The notes: generated by a model from the sequence alone, not told the origin. Positions 17,585 through 26,672 are shown, numbered from the stretch's first letter. The stretch: 64,000 nt of DNA from Arthrobacter bambusae (GCF_030812595.1 NZ_JAUSSZ010000006.1:62001-126000), one strand, 5' to 3'. Numbers and translations are program-made.

Positions 17585-17629
17585 ATGAACGCATCAGCAC
17601 CACGCGATGAAGGCGGTGACCGGCCATGA
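17585..17629 (+). CDS. Possible 14-residue leader peptide coupled to the slipin gene
   Basis: ATG 17585 opens a 14-codon frame whose TGA overlaps the slipin ATG (ATGA). AAGGATC lies upstream. The overlap could provide translational coupling, but so short a frame can occur by chance; treat it as a candidate only. Confidence 0.25.
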   Translation: MNASAPRDEGGDRP

Positions 17630-18456
17630 CTGCGGACGCCATCACATGGATTATCGTCTTGATTATCCTGCTGGTCATCTGGTTTGCGATGGCCGTCCAC
17701 ATCGTCACCCAGTATGAGCGCGGTGTCCTGTTAAGGCTGGGAAAGATCCAAGGCCTCAGGACTCCGGGGCTTGTGATCATCATCCCGTTCGTCGATCGGC
17801 TGAGGAAAGTTTCACTGCGGATCGTCACCATGCCCATCCAATCCCAAGGGATCATCACCCGGGACAACGTGAGCCTGGACATTTCCGCGGTCGCCTATTT
17901 CCGGGTGGTCGACGCTATCAAGTCCGTCCTCGCCATTGAAAATGTCTACGCGGCAATTGACCAGATCGCGCAAACCACGCTGCGCAAAGTAGTGGGCCAG
18001 CACACGCTTGACGAAACGCTCGCGGAAACGGACGTCATCAATGCCAACATCCGTCAGATCCTGGATGGACTGACCTTGGAATGGGGCGTCGAAGTGACCC
18101 TCGTGGAGCTCAAGGACATCCAGCTGCCGGACAGCATGAAGCGCGCCATGGCTCGCCAGGCCGAGGCCGAGCGTGAGAAGCGCGCCAAGATCATCGCCGC
18201 CGAAGGCGAATCCCTGGCCGCCGCCGCATTGGGCACGGCCTCAGACACCATGATGGCCCATCCATTGGCCCTGCAATTGCGCAACCTGCAGTCCATGGTG
18301 GAGATCGGCGTGGACAAGAACACCACCGTCGTCTTCCCGGCGCCCTTGATGAGCACCATCGGCGAACTCGGCGCTTTCCTTGCCCGCGAAGCCGCCGCCG
18401 CGAAAGCCGCACAACCACCGAGGACCATGACGGGAAGAACTATGGCGGCCGGGTGA
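17626..18456 (+). CDS. Slipin (SPFH/band 7 membrane protein)
   Basis: The 276-residue protein has one N-terminal membrane segment (residues 5-25), then a stomatin/prohibitin domain: YERGVLLRLGK, PGLVIIIPFVDRLRKVSLR, ISAVAYFRVVD, and a coiled, charged region RQAEAEREKRAKIIAAEGE. Slipins scaffold membrane microdomains and often pair with NfeD proteases. No NfeD gene is seen beside this one. It is followed by a strong hairpin, so it is transcribed alone or with the short frame before it. Confidence 0.92.
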   Translation: MTADAITWIIVLIILLVIWFAMAVHIVTQYERGVLLRLGKIQGLRTPGLVIIIPFVDRLRKVSLRIVTMPIQSQGIITRDNVSLDISAVAYFRVVDAIKSVLAIENVYAAIDQIAQTTLRKVVGQHTLDETLAETDVINANIRQILDGLTLEWGVEVTLVELKDIQLPDSMKRAMARQAEAEREKRAKIIAAEGESLAAAALGTASDTMMAHPLALQLRNLQSMVEIGVDKNTTVVFPAPLMSTIGELGAFLAREAAAAKAAQPPRTMTGRTMAAG

Positions 18457-18473
18457 AACTGAATTGCGCCAAA

Positions 18474-18511
18474 GCACCGGCCCCGCATGGAATCCATGTG
18501 CGGGCCGGTGC
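18474..18511 (+). terminator. Hairpin after the slipin gene
   Basis: GCACCGGCCC pairs with GGGCCGGTGC and the stem extends through GCA/TGC around a loop containing GGAATCCA. It lies 18 bp after the slipin stop. Confidence 0.75.
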
Positions 18512-18536
18512 CAGCCGGGGTAGCTCGTCCCTGAGC

Positions 18537-18797
18537 CTAGGACGTGGCGCCTACGGAGGTTCCTTCCGCCGCGAAAACGGCTTCCGCTACATCCTCGCGC
18601 AGATGGTAGTCCCGGGCTTCGACCGGATACAAGGAACCACTGACCACGTAATAGCCGCGGCCTTCCCCTGGGCCGCCGGCCGCCGCATCTATGGCGGCGA
18701 TCATCCTTGGATCCAACGGCTTTTCTGTGCCTATCTCGCGCAATCGAGCGAGGTCGTCGGCCTCCAGGCGACGGAGTAAACCCGGGATATCGCACAT
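18537..18797 (-). CDS. Hypothetical protein
   Basis: The frame codes about 86 residues from ATG 18797 (95 from ATG 18824). The product is acidic and looks like a folded small protein: LLRRLEADDLARLREIG, then GRGYYVVSGSLYPVEARDYHLREDVAEAVFAAEG. Neither start has a convincing ribosome-binding site. No family is recognised. It is convergent with the slipin gene. Confidence 0.5.
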   Translation of the reverse strand: MCDIPGLLRRLEADDLARLREIGTEKPLDPRMIAAIDAAAGGPGEGRGYYVVSGSLYPVEARDYHLREDVAEAVFAAEGTSVGATS

Positions 18798-19013
18798 CTC
18801 AAAACACCGTCCTGTTCGGTCCATGGGAATCGTTTGCGCCGTCGCCCCAGCCCTTGGTGCATGCCAAGAACAGTAGGCCCGGGGGGCGCTCGTGACAAGG
18901 GTCCAATCCCTGTGAGTCCGTTGTTTGGACAGTGCTTGCTGCTGGTGGTGGTTTCATGCCTAGTTCTCAGGACGGTTACCTACTGTTCAGTAACTGGCGG
19001 CAGCATCGTCCGG

Positions 19014-20576
19014 GTGACTTCTCCATGCAAAGCCCACTCGGGCGAAAATGCCACTTTTTCCTCAACCCGGCGCGGCTTCCTGGCCGCCGCACTGACCGGC
19101 GCAGCTTTGACCCTGACGCCGGTTTCGTTCGCGTCAGCCGATACCGGAACCAGCAAGACCAAGACCATCACCGGCCATTTGGACCCGGGCGCCGCAGACT
19201 TCGTGTACTTGCCGGTCGAAGTTCCGGCAGGCGTCAACAAGATCAGCGTTTCCTACACCTACAGCAAGCCCCAGGTGGCTTCCGGACTACTCGGGAATGC
19301 CTGCGACATCGGAATCTTTGATGAGAAGGGCACCGACCTTGCCGGTAAGGGCTTCCGCGGCTGGTCCGGCGGATTCCGTACCGAATTCAGCATCAGCGCT
19401 GGCGACACGACCCCGGGCTACCTGCCCGGACCGATCGGGAAGGGCACGTGGAACATCGTCCTGGGCCCGTACCAGGTAGCCGAGCAGGGCCTCGACTACA
19501 CCGTCAACGTCACGCTTGAGTACGGACCTGACGGCACTCCCTTCAAGGCACAGTACCCGCCGCAGCAGATCGCCGGCCGCGGCGCAGGCTGGTACCGCGG
19601 CGATGCGCACCTGCACACCGTCTACTCCGACGGAAAGCGCACCCCCGAAGAGGTTGCAGCCGGCGCCCGTGCCGCGCGGCTCGACTTCATGATCTCCACG
19701 GATCACAACACGCCCGCGTCCCACGGTGTCTGGGGGCCGCTCGCCGGAAACGACTTGCTCATCCTCACGGGTGAGGAAGTTACCACCCGCAACGGTCACT
19801 ACCTCGCGCTCGGCCTCGAACCCGGCGAGTGGATTGACTGGCGCTACCGCGCCCGCGACAAGGGATTCGAGCAGGAAGCACAGCGGATCCACGCTTCCGG
19901 CGGAATCGTGGTCCCGGCCCACCCGTACTGCCCGTACGTCGCCTGCCGCTGGAAGTTCGGCTATGACGACGCCGACGCCGTTGAGGTTTGGACCGGCCCG
20001 TGGACCTTGGACGACGAGTCTTCCGTCAACACGTGGGACTCGATGCTGGCCCACTCCGTGCGCACGGGCGGCCGTTGGCTCCCTGCCATGGGAAACAGCG
20101 ACGCGCACAGTGTCCCGCAGGTCATCGGGCTCCCCCACAACGTGGTCAACGCCTCGGCACTGTCACGTGATGCCCTGCTGGACGGCATCCGGAACGGGCG
20201 GAACTGGATCGCAGAGTCTGCCGACGTCTCGGTGGACTTCCAGGTGACCTCCGGCGGCAAGAGCGCGACTGTCGGCGAGCGGCTCAGCCTCGCGGCAGAT
20301 GCTCCTGTCACGGTGACGGCGAAAATCGCCGGCGTGCCCAACGGCGTCGTGCGTTTCATCACGGATGAAGGACAGACCCAGCAAATCACGCTTCCCGCGT
20401 CGGGCCAGGGAACCAGCACGTGGATCACGACGCCGCAGCTCGCGGCATACGTGCGCGTGGAGGTCAGGCATCCGAAGATCGACGGAACCTCCGGCAGCGG
20501 TACCGAGATGGGTACGACCATCCCGCTCGGCCCCATGGCGGCGTTGACCAACCCGATCTTCCTCGGTAAGAACTAG
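19014..20576 (+). CDS. Secreted PHP-domain (CehA/McbA-type) metallohydrolase
   Basis: A Tat-type signal lies near the start (TRRGFLAAAL followed by a hydrophobic stretch and FASA). A beta-rich domain follows, then a PHP domain: GDAHLHTVYSDGKRTPEE, DFMISTDHNT, LTGEEVTTRNGHYLALG, VPAHPYCPY and MGNSDAHS, which supply the His/Asp metal ligands. CehA/McbA relatives hydrolyse esters, and PHP proteins often act as phosphoesterases; the substrate here is unknown. GTG 19014 is taken as the start; the frame is open further upstream but without signal-like sequence or a clear ribosome-binding site. The C-terminus has a small beta domain. Confidence 0.85.
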   Translation: MTSPCKAHSGENATFSSTRRGFLAAALTGAALTLTPVSFASADTGTSKTKTITGHLDPGAADFVYLPVEVPAGVNKISVSYTYSKPQVASGLLGNACDIGIFDEKGTDLAGKGFRGWSGGFRTEFSISAGDTTPGYLPGPIGKGTWNIVLGPYQVAEQGLDYTVNVTLEYGPDGTPFKAQYPPQQIAGRGAGWYRGDAHLHTVYSDGKRTPEEVAAGARAARLDFMISTDHNTPASHGVWGPLAGNDLLILTGEEVTTRNGHYLALGLEPGEWIDWRYRARDKGFEQEAQRIHASGGIVVPAHPYCPYVACRWKFGYDDADAVEVWTGPWTLDDESSVNTWDSMLAHSVRTGGRWLPAMGNSDAHSVPQVIGLPHNVVNASALSRDALLDGIRNGRNWIAESADVSVDFQVTSGGKSATVGERLSLAADAPVTVTAKIAGVPNGVVRFITDEGQTQQITLPASGQGTSTWITTPQLAAYVRVEVRHPKIDGTSGSGTEMGTTIPLGPMAALTNPIFLGKN

Positions 20577-20588
20577 CCCGCACCGCTC

Positions 20589-20628
20589 AGGGAGGCCTTG
20601 CCAGTACACCTATCATCAGGGCCTCCCT
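20589..20628 (+). terminator. Stem-loop after the PHP hydrolase gene
   Basis: AGGGAGGCC (20589-20597) pairs with GGCCTCCCT (20620-20628) over a 22-nt loop. It sits 12 bp after the stop codon. Confidence 0.55.
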
Positions 20629-20688
20629 CACGTCGGAGTGATCCTGTTTGATGGATAGTGCCCTCCCTCCGTCCACAACAGGAGAAAA

Positions 20689-21732
20689 ATGCTGACCGTA
20701 AATGCTTACGCCGCCCCGTCCGCGGGCGGGGACCTCGTCCCCACCACCATTGAGCGCCGCGACGTCGGCGCCCACGACGTTCTGATCGAGATCAAATTCG
20801 CTGGCATCTGCCATTCGGACATCCACACCGTCCGCGGCGACTGGGGACCGCAATCGTACCCGCTGGCCCCAGGTCATGAAATCGCCGGAATTGTCACCGA
20901 AGTCGGAGCCGAAGTCAGCCGGCACAAAGTCGGGGATCGCGTGGGAGTCGGCTGCATGGTCAACTCCTGCCGCGAATGTGAGAACTGCCGCAAGGGCGAG
21001 GAACAGTACTGCCTGCAGGGGATGACCGGGACCTACGGTGCGGTTGACCGTGACGGTACCATCACCCAGGGCGGCTACTCCACCCACGTCGTCGTGACCG
21101 AGGACTTCGTTGTACGGATCCCCGAAGGAATAGGGCTCGACGCCGCCGCTCCCCTGCTGTGCGCAGGCATCACCACCTTTTCGCCGCTGCGTCACTGGGG
21201 TGCCGGCCCCGGCAAGAGGGTTGCCGTCGTAGGGCTCGGCGGCCTTGGCCATATGGCCGTCAAGCTCGCCCACGCGATGGGTGCCGAAGTCACCGTGTTG
21301 TCCCAGTCGCTGAAGAAGATGGAGGACGGCCTGAGGCTGGGCGCGGACCACTACTTCGCCACGAGCGATCCGGCCACTTTCGAGGAGCTTGCGCGGTCCT
21401 TCGACCTCATCATCAACACCGTCAGCGCCCCGATCGACATCAGCGCCTACCTTCAGTTGCTGACGCTCGACGGCGCACTGGTGAACGTGGGCGCACCGGC
21501 GGAGCCGCTGCCGGTCAACGCGTTCGCGCTTATCGGCGGACGCCGGTCCTTCGCCGGTTCCATGATCGGGGGCATCCGCGAGACCCAGGAAATGCTCGAT
21601 TTCTGCGCGGAGCATGGACTGGGTGCCGAGATCGAGGTCATCCCGGCCGACAAGATCAACGACGCCTACGAGCGCGTACTCGCGTCCGACGTGCGGTACC
21701 GCTTCGTGATCGATAGCTCAACGCTGGGCTAG
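20689..21732 (+). CDS. Zinc-dependent NAD(P) alcohol dehydrogenase (YahK/CAD type)
   Basis: The 347-residue MDR-family enzyme has [15 protein letters not shown] (catalytic zinc cysteine and following residues), PGHEIAGIV, the four-cysteine structural zinc loop [15 protein letters not shown], and the nucleotide-binding [17 protein letters not shown]. The wording matches cinnamyl-alcohol/aldehyde reductases of the YahK group, which usually use NADPH. CAGGAG precedes the ATG. It seems to be a single-gene unit, bounded upstream by a hairpin. Confidence 0.93.
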   Translation: MLTVNAYAAPSAGGDLVPTTIERRDVGAHDVLIEIKFAGICHSDIHTVRGDWGPQSYPLAPGHEIAGIVTEVGAEVSRHKVGDRVGVGCMVNSCRECENCRKGEEQYCLQGMTGTYGAVDRDGTITQGGYSTHVVVTEDFVVRIPEGIGLDAAAPLLCAGITTFSPLRHWGAGPGKRVAVVGLGGLGHMAVKLAHAMGAEVTVLSQSLKKMEDGLRLGADHYFATSDPATFEELARSFDLIINTVSAPIDISAYLQLLTLDGALVNVGAPAEPLPVNAFALIGGRRSFAGSMIGGIRETQEMLDFCAEHGLGAEIEVIPADKINDAYERVLASDVRYRFVIDSSTLG

Positions 21733-21871
21733 AGGCAGCGAATGCCCCTGCGGGCGCAGGCATCACGGGTCGTTGGCCGCGTGCTTGCGCTTCGTGGGGG
21801 CTTTTGCTGTCCGGGGGCCAGTTTGGCGACGGGACGATCACCTACGATGATGTCCCCATGAGGGAAACACG

Positions 21872-22516
21872 ATGAACAAGAACCGGCTTGAGGCATTCAG
21901 TGACGGCGTCCTGGCCATTGTCATCACCATCATGGTGCTCGAACTGCGGGCGCCCCCGGAACCGAGCTGGAATGGACTTCTCAGCGTCCTCCCGACATTC
22001 CTCAGCTACCTGCTCAGCTTCGTCTACGTGGGGATCTACTGGAACAACCACCACCACATGATCCATTTGGCCGACCGGGTCAACGGAGCCATCCTCTGGG
22101 CGAATCTTCACCTTTTGTTCTGGCTCTCGCTCTTCCCGTTCAGCACGCGCTGGATGGATGAATCGGGCTTCGTCGAAGTCCCCGTGCTGGCCTATGGGTT
22201 CAACCTGCTCTGCGCCGCGATTGCCTACTTCGTCCTACAGCAGGCATTGATTCACCAGCAAGGGCGCCAAGGTGCGCTCGCCCAGGCGGTTAGCAAGGAC
22301 TGGAAGGGGAAGACCTCTCCCTTCATCTATCTTGCAGGCCTTGGCCTTTGCTTTGTTGAGCCCCTGCTGGCCGTCGCCGCGTACACCGTGGTGGCGCTGA
22401 TCTGGCTCGTTCCCGACCGACGGGTGGAGCACTTCGTCACCCGCGCACACCAAGAACGCCCGGAGTTGGGCAAGCCGGGCCAGCCAGAAAACACTTCAGG
22501 CTCAGATCTTCCGTGA
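21872..22516 (+). CDS. TMEM175-family potassium channel-like protein
   Basis: The 214-residue membrane protein starts with RLEAFSDGVLAIVITIM, the RxxxFSD signature of helix 1 in TMEM175 (formerly DUF1211) proteins, and has six predicted helices with YVGIYWNNHHHMIH after helix 2. Bacterial members form K+-selective channels as tetramers. GAGGGAAAC lies before the ATG. The 3' end overlaps the convergent acetyltransferase gene by 15 bp. Confidence 0.88.
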   Translation: MNKNRLEAFSDGVLAIVITIMVLELRAPPEPSWNGLLSVLPTFLSYLLSFVYVGIYWNNHHHMIHLADRVNGAILWANLHLLFWLSLFPFSTRWMDESGFVEVPVLAYGFNLLCAAIAYFVLQQALIHQQGRQGALAQAVSKDWKGKTSPFIYLAGLGLCFVEPLLAVAAYTVVALIWLVPDRRVEHFVTRAHQERPELGKPGQPENTSGSDLP

Positions 22517-23020
22517 GCGGCGCTCCAACAAAAGGGTGTCGCGCCAATGGCCGGCCAACGGACCGGCACTCATGCGCGCAATGCGTTCGCGTCGGCCAAC
22601 CACAGTGAAGCCGTTCGCCTGATGAAGGCGGATGCTGGCCTCGTTTTCGGGGAAGATGCTGGACTGGATCGTCCAGATGCCATGCGCTTCGGTCGACGCG
22701 GCAAGCGCTTTCAGCAGCCGGCTTCCGATACCGCGCCCGCGGGCAGGGCCGGCGACGTATACCGAGTGTTCGACCACACCGGCATAGGCCGGACGCGCAG
22801 ACACAGCGGAAACGGCCGTCCACCCCAACACCTCGCCCGACCCCTCAGCAACGAAGCGGTGGTCAGGAAGGCGGCTTGCATCGAATTGCTCCCAGTCCGG
22901 AGCCGCCGCTTCGAAAGTTGCCTGCCCGGTCTCGATGCCTTCAGTGAAAATCGCGCGGACTTCTGGCCAATCCCCAGGACTCATGGGCCGGATCAGGACG
23001 GCTCCGGCTTCGGTCAACAT
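22502..23020 (-). CDS. GNAT N-acetyltransferase (phosphinothricin acetyltransferase-like)
   Basis: The 172-residue protein begins with IRPMSPGDWPEVRAIF, has EHSVYVAGPARGRGIGSRLL as the acetyl-CoA binding R/Q-x-x-G-x-G/A loop, and ends with HQANGFTVVGRRERIARM. This is the PAT/Bar-like subgroup, which acetylates amino groups of small amino-acid-like compounds such as phosphinothricin or methionine sulfoximine. The specific substrate cannot be read from sequence. Confidence 0.9.
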   Translation of the reverse strand: MLTEAGAVLIRPMSPGDWPEVRAIFTEGIETGQATFEAAAPDWEQFDASRLPDHRFVAEGSGEVLGWTAVSAVSARPAYAGVVEHSVYVAGPARGRGIGSRLLKALAASTEAHGIWTIQSSIFPENEASIRLHQANGFTVVGRRERIARMSAGPLAGHWRDTLLLERRSRKI

Positions 23021-23085
23021 TTACCCATTATGCACTTGGACGGACGAACCCTTGATTGAAGTCCTCGTCCTTGTTGCACTTGTCT

Positions 23086-24063
23086 ATGAGCAAAGAACAG
23101 TTGATCATCATCGGATCCGGCCCCGCCGGCTACACCGCTGCAATTTACGCGGCCCGGGCCGGATTGAACCCCTTGGTGCTTGGCGGGTCGGTCACCGCCG
23201 GCGGCGCACTGATGAACACGACAGAGGTGGAGAATTTCCCGGGCTTTCCTGCCGGCATCCAGGGGCCCGAACTCATGGATGGCCTGCAGCAGCAGGCCGA
23301 GCGCTTCGGTGCCAAGATAGCGTTCGACGACGTCACTGAAGTCCGGCTGCGTGGGCACTTCAAGCGCGTGGTGACCGGAGCGGGTGACACACACGAGGCC
23401 CCTGCCGTGATCCTCGCGACCGGCTCCGCCTACAAAGAACTCGGCTTGCCCGAGGAGAAGATGCTGGCCGGACACGGCGTATCGTGGTGCGCCACATGCG
23501 ACGGCTTCTTCTTCCGCGAGCAGGAAATCATCGTGGTGGGCGGGGGTGATTCCGCCATGGAAGAGGCGATGTTCCTCACGCGGTTCGCAAAGACCGTGAC
23601 CGTCGTCGTCCGCAGGGGAGAGCTCCGGGCCTCCCGGATCATGGCCCAGCGCGCCAAGGACAATCCGAAAATCCGCTTCGCGTGGCATTCGGCCATCACC
23701 GCAATCCACGGCGATGCCAAGGTCTCCGGCGTAACCCTGGCTGACACCCGCAGCGGCGAAACGCGCGAACACGCGGCTACGGGCATATTCGTGGCCATCG
23801 GACATGTCCCGCGGACGGAGTTGGTTGCGGGGCAGGTGGAGCTCGACGCCGAGGGTTACATCAAGGTGGACTCCCCCACCACCGTTACCAATCTCTCCGG
23901 AGTCTTCGCTTGCGGTGACGCAGTGGACCACCGATACCGCCAAGCCATTACGGCCGCCGGCACCGGTTGCGCCGCAGCCTTGGATGCCGAGCGGTATCTC
24001 GCCGCCCTTGAGGATGCGGACAGCATCGCCACCGCACTTGTTGAAGAACCCACCCACGCCTGA
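23086..24063 (+). CDS. trxB: Thioredoxin reductase (NAD(P)/FAD-dependent)
   Basis: The 325-residue flavoprotein has an N-terminal FAD motif GSGPAGYTAAIYAARA, the redox-active WCATCDG (Cys135 and Cys138), the NADPH motif VGGGDSAMEEAMFLTR and the closing ACGDAVDHRYRQAITAAGTGCAAALDAE. It is a low-molecular-weight thioredoxin reductase; no trxA follows it. ATG 23086 matches the usual N-terminus; no good ribosome-binding site precedes it, and an upstream TTG (23056) is in frame. Confidence 0.93.
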   Translation: MSKEQLIIIGSGPAGYTAAIYAARAGLNPLVLGGSVTAGGALMNTTEVENFPGFPAGIQGPELMDGLQQQAERFGAKIAFDDVTEVRLRGHFKRVVTGAGDTHEAPAVILATGSAYKELGLPEEKMLAGHGVSWCATCDGFFFREQEIIVVGGGDSAMEEAMFLTRFAKTVTVVVRRGELRASRIMAQRAKDNPKIRFAWHSAITAIHGDAKVSGVTLADTRSGETREHAATGIFVAIGHVPRTELVAGQVELDAEGYIKVDSPTTVTNLSGVFACGDAVDHRYRQAITAAGTGCAAALDAERYLAALEDADSIATALVEEPTHA

Positions 24064-24104
24064 AGCCCCAAGCGCGCCAGTCAAGCCGTGCCTAAAATCT
24101 ACTT

Positions 24105-24123
24105 TTCGGTGTGCCTAACTTAG
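24105..24123. promoter_or_regulatory. DtxR/MntR-type metal box upstream of mntH
   Basis: TTCGGTGTGCCTAACTTAG matches 14 of 19 positions of the DtxR/IdeR consensus, with a perfect GCCTAAC core. A direct repeat of GTGCCTAA occurs at 24088-24095 and 24111-24118. It lies 42 bp before mntH, so repression by a manganese- or iron-loaded DtxR-family regulator is likely (inference). Confidence 0.5.
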
Positions 24124-24165
24124 CGGTATCCTCAGAATGTCCGTATCCCCGATGTTGAGGAAACC

Positions 24166-25416
24166 ATGGCTGCCACGATCGCGGAGCAACCGGCGAGCAA
24201 GGCCCGATGGAAGTCCCGGCTGCTCTTGTTGGGGCCGGCTTTCGTGGCTGCGATCGCCTATGTGGATCCGGGAAACGTCGCGGCAAACCTCACAGCCGGA
24301 GCGAACTGCGGCTACCTGCTCGTATGGGTCCTGGTGGCAGCAAACATCATGGCAGTCCTGGTGCAGTACCAGTCCGCGAAACTCGGCTTGGCCACCGGCC
24401 AGAGCCTTCCGGAACTCCTGGGCAAACGCTTGGGAACCCATCGGCGCAGGCTTTTCTGGGTGCAGGCGGAGGTGGTGGCCGGAGCTACCGACATGGCCGA
24501 AGTCATCGGCGGAGCCGTAGCCCTCAACCTGCTCTTCGGACTACCGCTTTTCATGGGCGGAATCATCGTCGGCGTCGCATCCATGTTCCTCCTGGCCCTC
24601 CAGTCCTCACGCGGCCAGAAATCCTTTGAACACGCCATCATGATGCTCCTGGCGGTCATCGCCGTCGGTTTCGTCTCGGGGCTGTTCGTCAATCCCCCCG
24701 AACCCGGCGGAGTGCTGGCCGGCTTGGTGCCGCGCTTCGAGGGCACGGACACGGTCCTCCTTGCTGCGAGCATGCTCGGTGCCACCGTCATGCCGCATGC
24801 CATCTACCTCCATTCGGCCTTGGCCCGTGACCGGCATGGCTTCTCGGAAGATCCCGCAGTACGGACAAGGCTCATCAAGACCACCCGCGTGGACGTCGCG
24901 GGGGCCTTGATGCTGGCCGGAGTCGTGAACATCGCCATGCTGCTTTTGGCTGCAACGAGCCTGCGGGGGGTCGAAGGCACCGCAACGATCGCGGGGGCCC
25001 ACGCTGCCGTTACCTCGGCCCTTGGTCCAGTCATCGGCGTGGCTTTCGGCGTCGGTTTGCTTGCCTCGGGCCTGGCTTCAACATCCGTCGGATGCTACGC
25101 CGGCGCGACTGTCATGGGGGGACTCCTCAAAATCCGGGTGCCCATGCTGCTCCGCCGGGTGATCACACTGGCCCCGGCCTTGGTCATTCTCGGCGTTGGG
25201 ATAGAACCTACCCTGGCACTCGTGCTGAGCCAGGTGCTGCTGAGCTTCGGCATACCTTTCGCGTTGATTCCGCTGATCCGGCTCACCGGCAAGCGCGAAG
25301 TCATGGGCATCCACACGGATTCCGCGCCGTTGAAAATTGCCGGGTGGACCAGCGCCGCACTCATCGTGGGCCTCAACTGCGTCCTTATCGTCTTGACACT
25401 CATGGGGAAGTCCTAG
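24166..25416 (+). CDS. mntH: NRAMP-family divalent metal transporter
   Basis: The 416-residue protein has eleven predicted membrane helices. The metal-site motif of helix 1, DPGN (in AYVDPGNVAANL), and that of helix 6, MPHAIYLHSAL, are both present, as in MntH proteins that bring in Mn2+ with protons. TGAGGAAACC precedes the ATG. A DtxR-type box upstream supports metal control. Confidence 0.95.
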   Translation: MAATIAEQPASKARWKSRLLLLGPAFVAAIAYVDPGNVAANLTAGANCGYLLVWVLVAANIMAVLVQYQSAKLGLATGQSLPELLGKRLGTHRRRLFWVQAEVVAGATDMAEVIGGAVALNLLFGLPLFMGGIIVGVASMFLLALQSSRGQKSFEHAIMMLLAVIAVGFVSGLFVNPPEPGGVLAGLVPRFEGTDTVLLAASMLGATVMPHAIYLHSALARDRHGFSEDPAVRTRLIKTTRVDVAGALMLAGVVNIAMLLLAATSLRGVEGTATIAGAHAAVTSALGPVIGVAFGVGLLASGLASTSVGCYAGATVMGGLLKIRVPMLLRRVITLAPALVILGVGIEPTLALVLSQVLLSFGIPFALIPLIRLTGKREVMGIHTDSAPLKIAGWTSAALIVGLNCVLIVLTLMGKS

Positions 25417-25496
25417 GCTTCATCCCGCAGCGCCGGCGCACATTCGGGAGGATGGCCGGACTAAGACTCGGTGTGAGCGCCTAAGGAGAACCCTCA

Positions 25497-25736
25497 TGAG
25501 CAACCCCCAGGCCCTGGCCCGTCGGCTGGGTACCTTCGACGCGGTCGTGATCGGGTTGGGCTCCCGCCAGGTCCGCGCCGTCCCCGGCCAACACTTTCGG
25601 GGATGGACTGCTTGCCCATGGTGGGTACGGAATCCTGCAATCCGCCGGCTTGTTATTCTTCGCCTTTGCCGGCTACGCGAGGATCGCGACCATGGGAGAG
25701 GAAGTGCGCAACCGCCTCGTCAGGCTCAGTCGCTAG
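25497..25736 (+). pseudogene. Remnant of an APC-family amino acid permease
   Basis: The first 21 codons (RRLGTFDAVVIGLGS) are the start of an APC-type amino acid permease. From about 25598 a different frame reads GILQSAGLLFFAFAGYARIATMGEEV, a mid-protein APC segment, and stops at 25736. Everything between and after is missing, so this is an internally deleted and frame-broken relic of a gene that would be about 450-500 codons. The start still has a good ribosome-binding site (AAGGAGAAC). Confidence 0.8.
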
Positions 25737-25828
25737 TTCACGATCTGGAGCGCAAGGAGGGTGGCGGGGCTGGACAAAAAGCCGAATCAGGGGTGGACGG
25801 CGAAGGGCGCACAGAGCAGGATTGAGCC

Positions 25829-26218
25829 ATGAGCAACCATGAGGCACTTCTGAAGCAGGCCAGCGTTACCGCCACGGAAGCCACGCTCGTGGCGAAGTTC
25901 GAGATCGAGGGCAACATCCCTGGCTCCGGCGCCTTTGTTGTGGGCCTGGTCGCTGCGACTCCGGACTATTCCTCTCAACGAAGACTCGGCATCGAGTTCA
26001 TGAACGGGGAGGCAATCGCCTTCTTCTCCTTTAACCACGACCAAAGCGCCGAAGAGAACTACGACCTCAAGGGTGTCGAACACTCGGAAAATACCATCAC
26101 GGGCCACTTCCCCCTCTCGGCGATCAACGGCCTCGGCAAAGGACATGTGATGACGGCCTTCAGTGAAGCCGACGGCCGGGAGTACCAGTCCGGCGTCGTC
26201 GTGGAAGAGTCGCTCTAG
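25829..26218 (+). CDS. Conserved-looking hypothetical protein
   Basis: This 129-residue soluble, acidic protein alternates hydrophobic and polar residues as in a beta-sandwich (FEIEGNIPGSGAFVVGLV; GIEFMNGEAIAFFSFNHD). It has no signal peptide, membrane segment or cysteine. AGGA lies about 10 nt before the ATG. No family is recognised; the neighbours (a permease relic and mycoredoxin) give no clue to function. Confidence 0.7.
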   Translation: MSNHEALLKQASVTATEATLVAKFEIEGNIPGSGAFVVGLVAATPDYSSQRRLGIEFMNGEAIAFFSFNHDQSAEENYDLKGVEHSENTITGHFPLSAINGLGKGHVMTAFSEADGREYQSGVVVEESL

Positions 26219-26333
26219 GACCGGATACCTGAGATCCGAGGGACCGCACATCGGGTCCATCCCATGGTGTGTGCGCTTGCTGCGTGTCGCGCTGTTTCCC
26301 TGCGGACCGTGTCATGCGACACATGAGCGCGAA

Positions 26334-26359
26334 GGAATAGCTCCTGCCGGGTTACCGTT
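26334..26359 (+). promoter_or_regulatory. SigH/SigR-type promoter of the mycoredoxin gene
   Basis: GGAAT (26334-26338) and GTT (26357-26359) are separated by exactly 18 nt, the consensus for the thiol-oxidative-stress sigma factors SigR/SigH. It lies 55 bp before the mycoredoxin start. Mycoredoxin genes are known members of these regulons. Confidence 0.7.
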
Positions 26360-26414
26360 GACGCCAGTAGTTTAAAAACGCAGACCCGAAACACACAAAG
26401 ACACAGGAGAATCC

Positions 26415-26672
26415 GTGGACTTCACCCCCGAATCCGGCACTATCACCATGTTCTCGACCACTTGGTGCGGTTACTGCAACCGACTGAAGAAGCAGCTGGA
26501 CGCCAAGGGCATCGGCTACAACGAGATCAACATCGAAGAGGTTGAGGGCACTGCCGAACTCGTGGAGAAGCTGAACGGCGGCAACCAGACCGTCCCCACG
26601 GTCCTATTCCCGGACGGCACCGCGGCCACCAACCCGTCCGCCGCCGAGGTCGAAGCGCGCCTCGCCGCCTAA
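26415..26672 (+). CDS. mrx1: Mycoredoxin (glutaredoxin-like)
   Basis: The 85-residue protein has MFSTTWCGYCNRLKKQL with the CGYC active site near residue 18, the cis-proline loop QTVPTVLFPDG and a final NPSAAEVEARL. Mycoredoxin-1 uses mycothiol to reduce mixed disulfides in actinobacteria. The first Cys is the catalytic one; the second is often dispensable. Translation starts at GTG with CAGGAG in front. The SigH-type promoter upstream fits an oxidative-stress role. Confidence 0.92.
   Translation: MDFTPESGTITMFSTTWCGYCNRLKKQLDAKGIGYNEINIEEVEGTAELVEKLNGGNQTVPTVLFPDGTAATNPSAAEVEARLAA

Noticed and set aside
17363..17629. An 88-codon plus-strand frame between the small protein and slipin genes
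   Set aside because: It begins inside the terminator hairpin, has no ribosome-binding site and no family; only its last 14 codons are kept as a weak leader candidate.
21740..21805. A terminator after the YahK-type dehydrogenase
   Set aside because: GC-rich arms exist but the best pairing has bulges and a long loop, so it was not listed.
23000..23085. A SigH-type promoter for trxB
   Set aside because: No GGAAT/GTT pair with correct spacing is present upstream.
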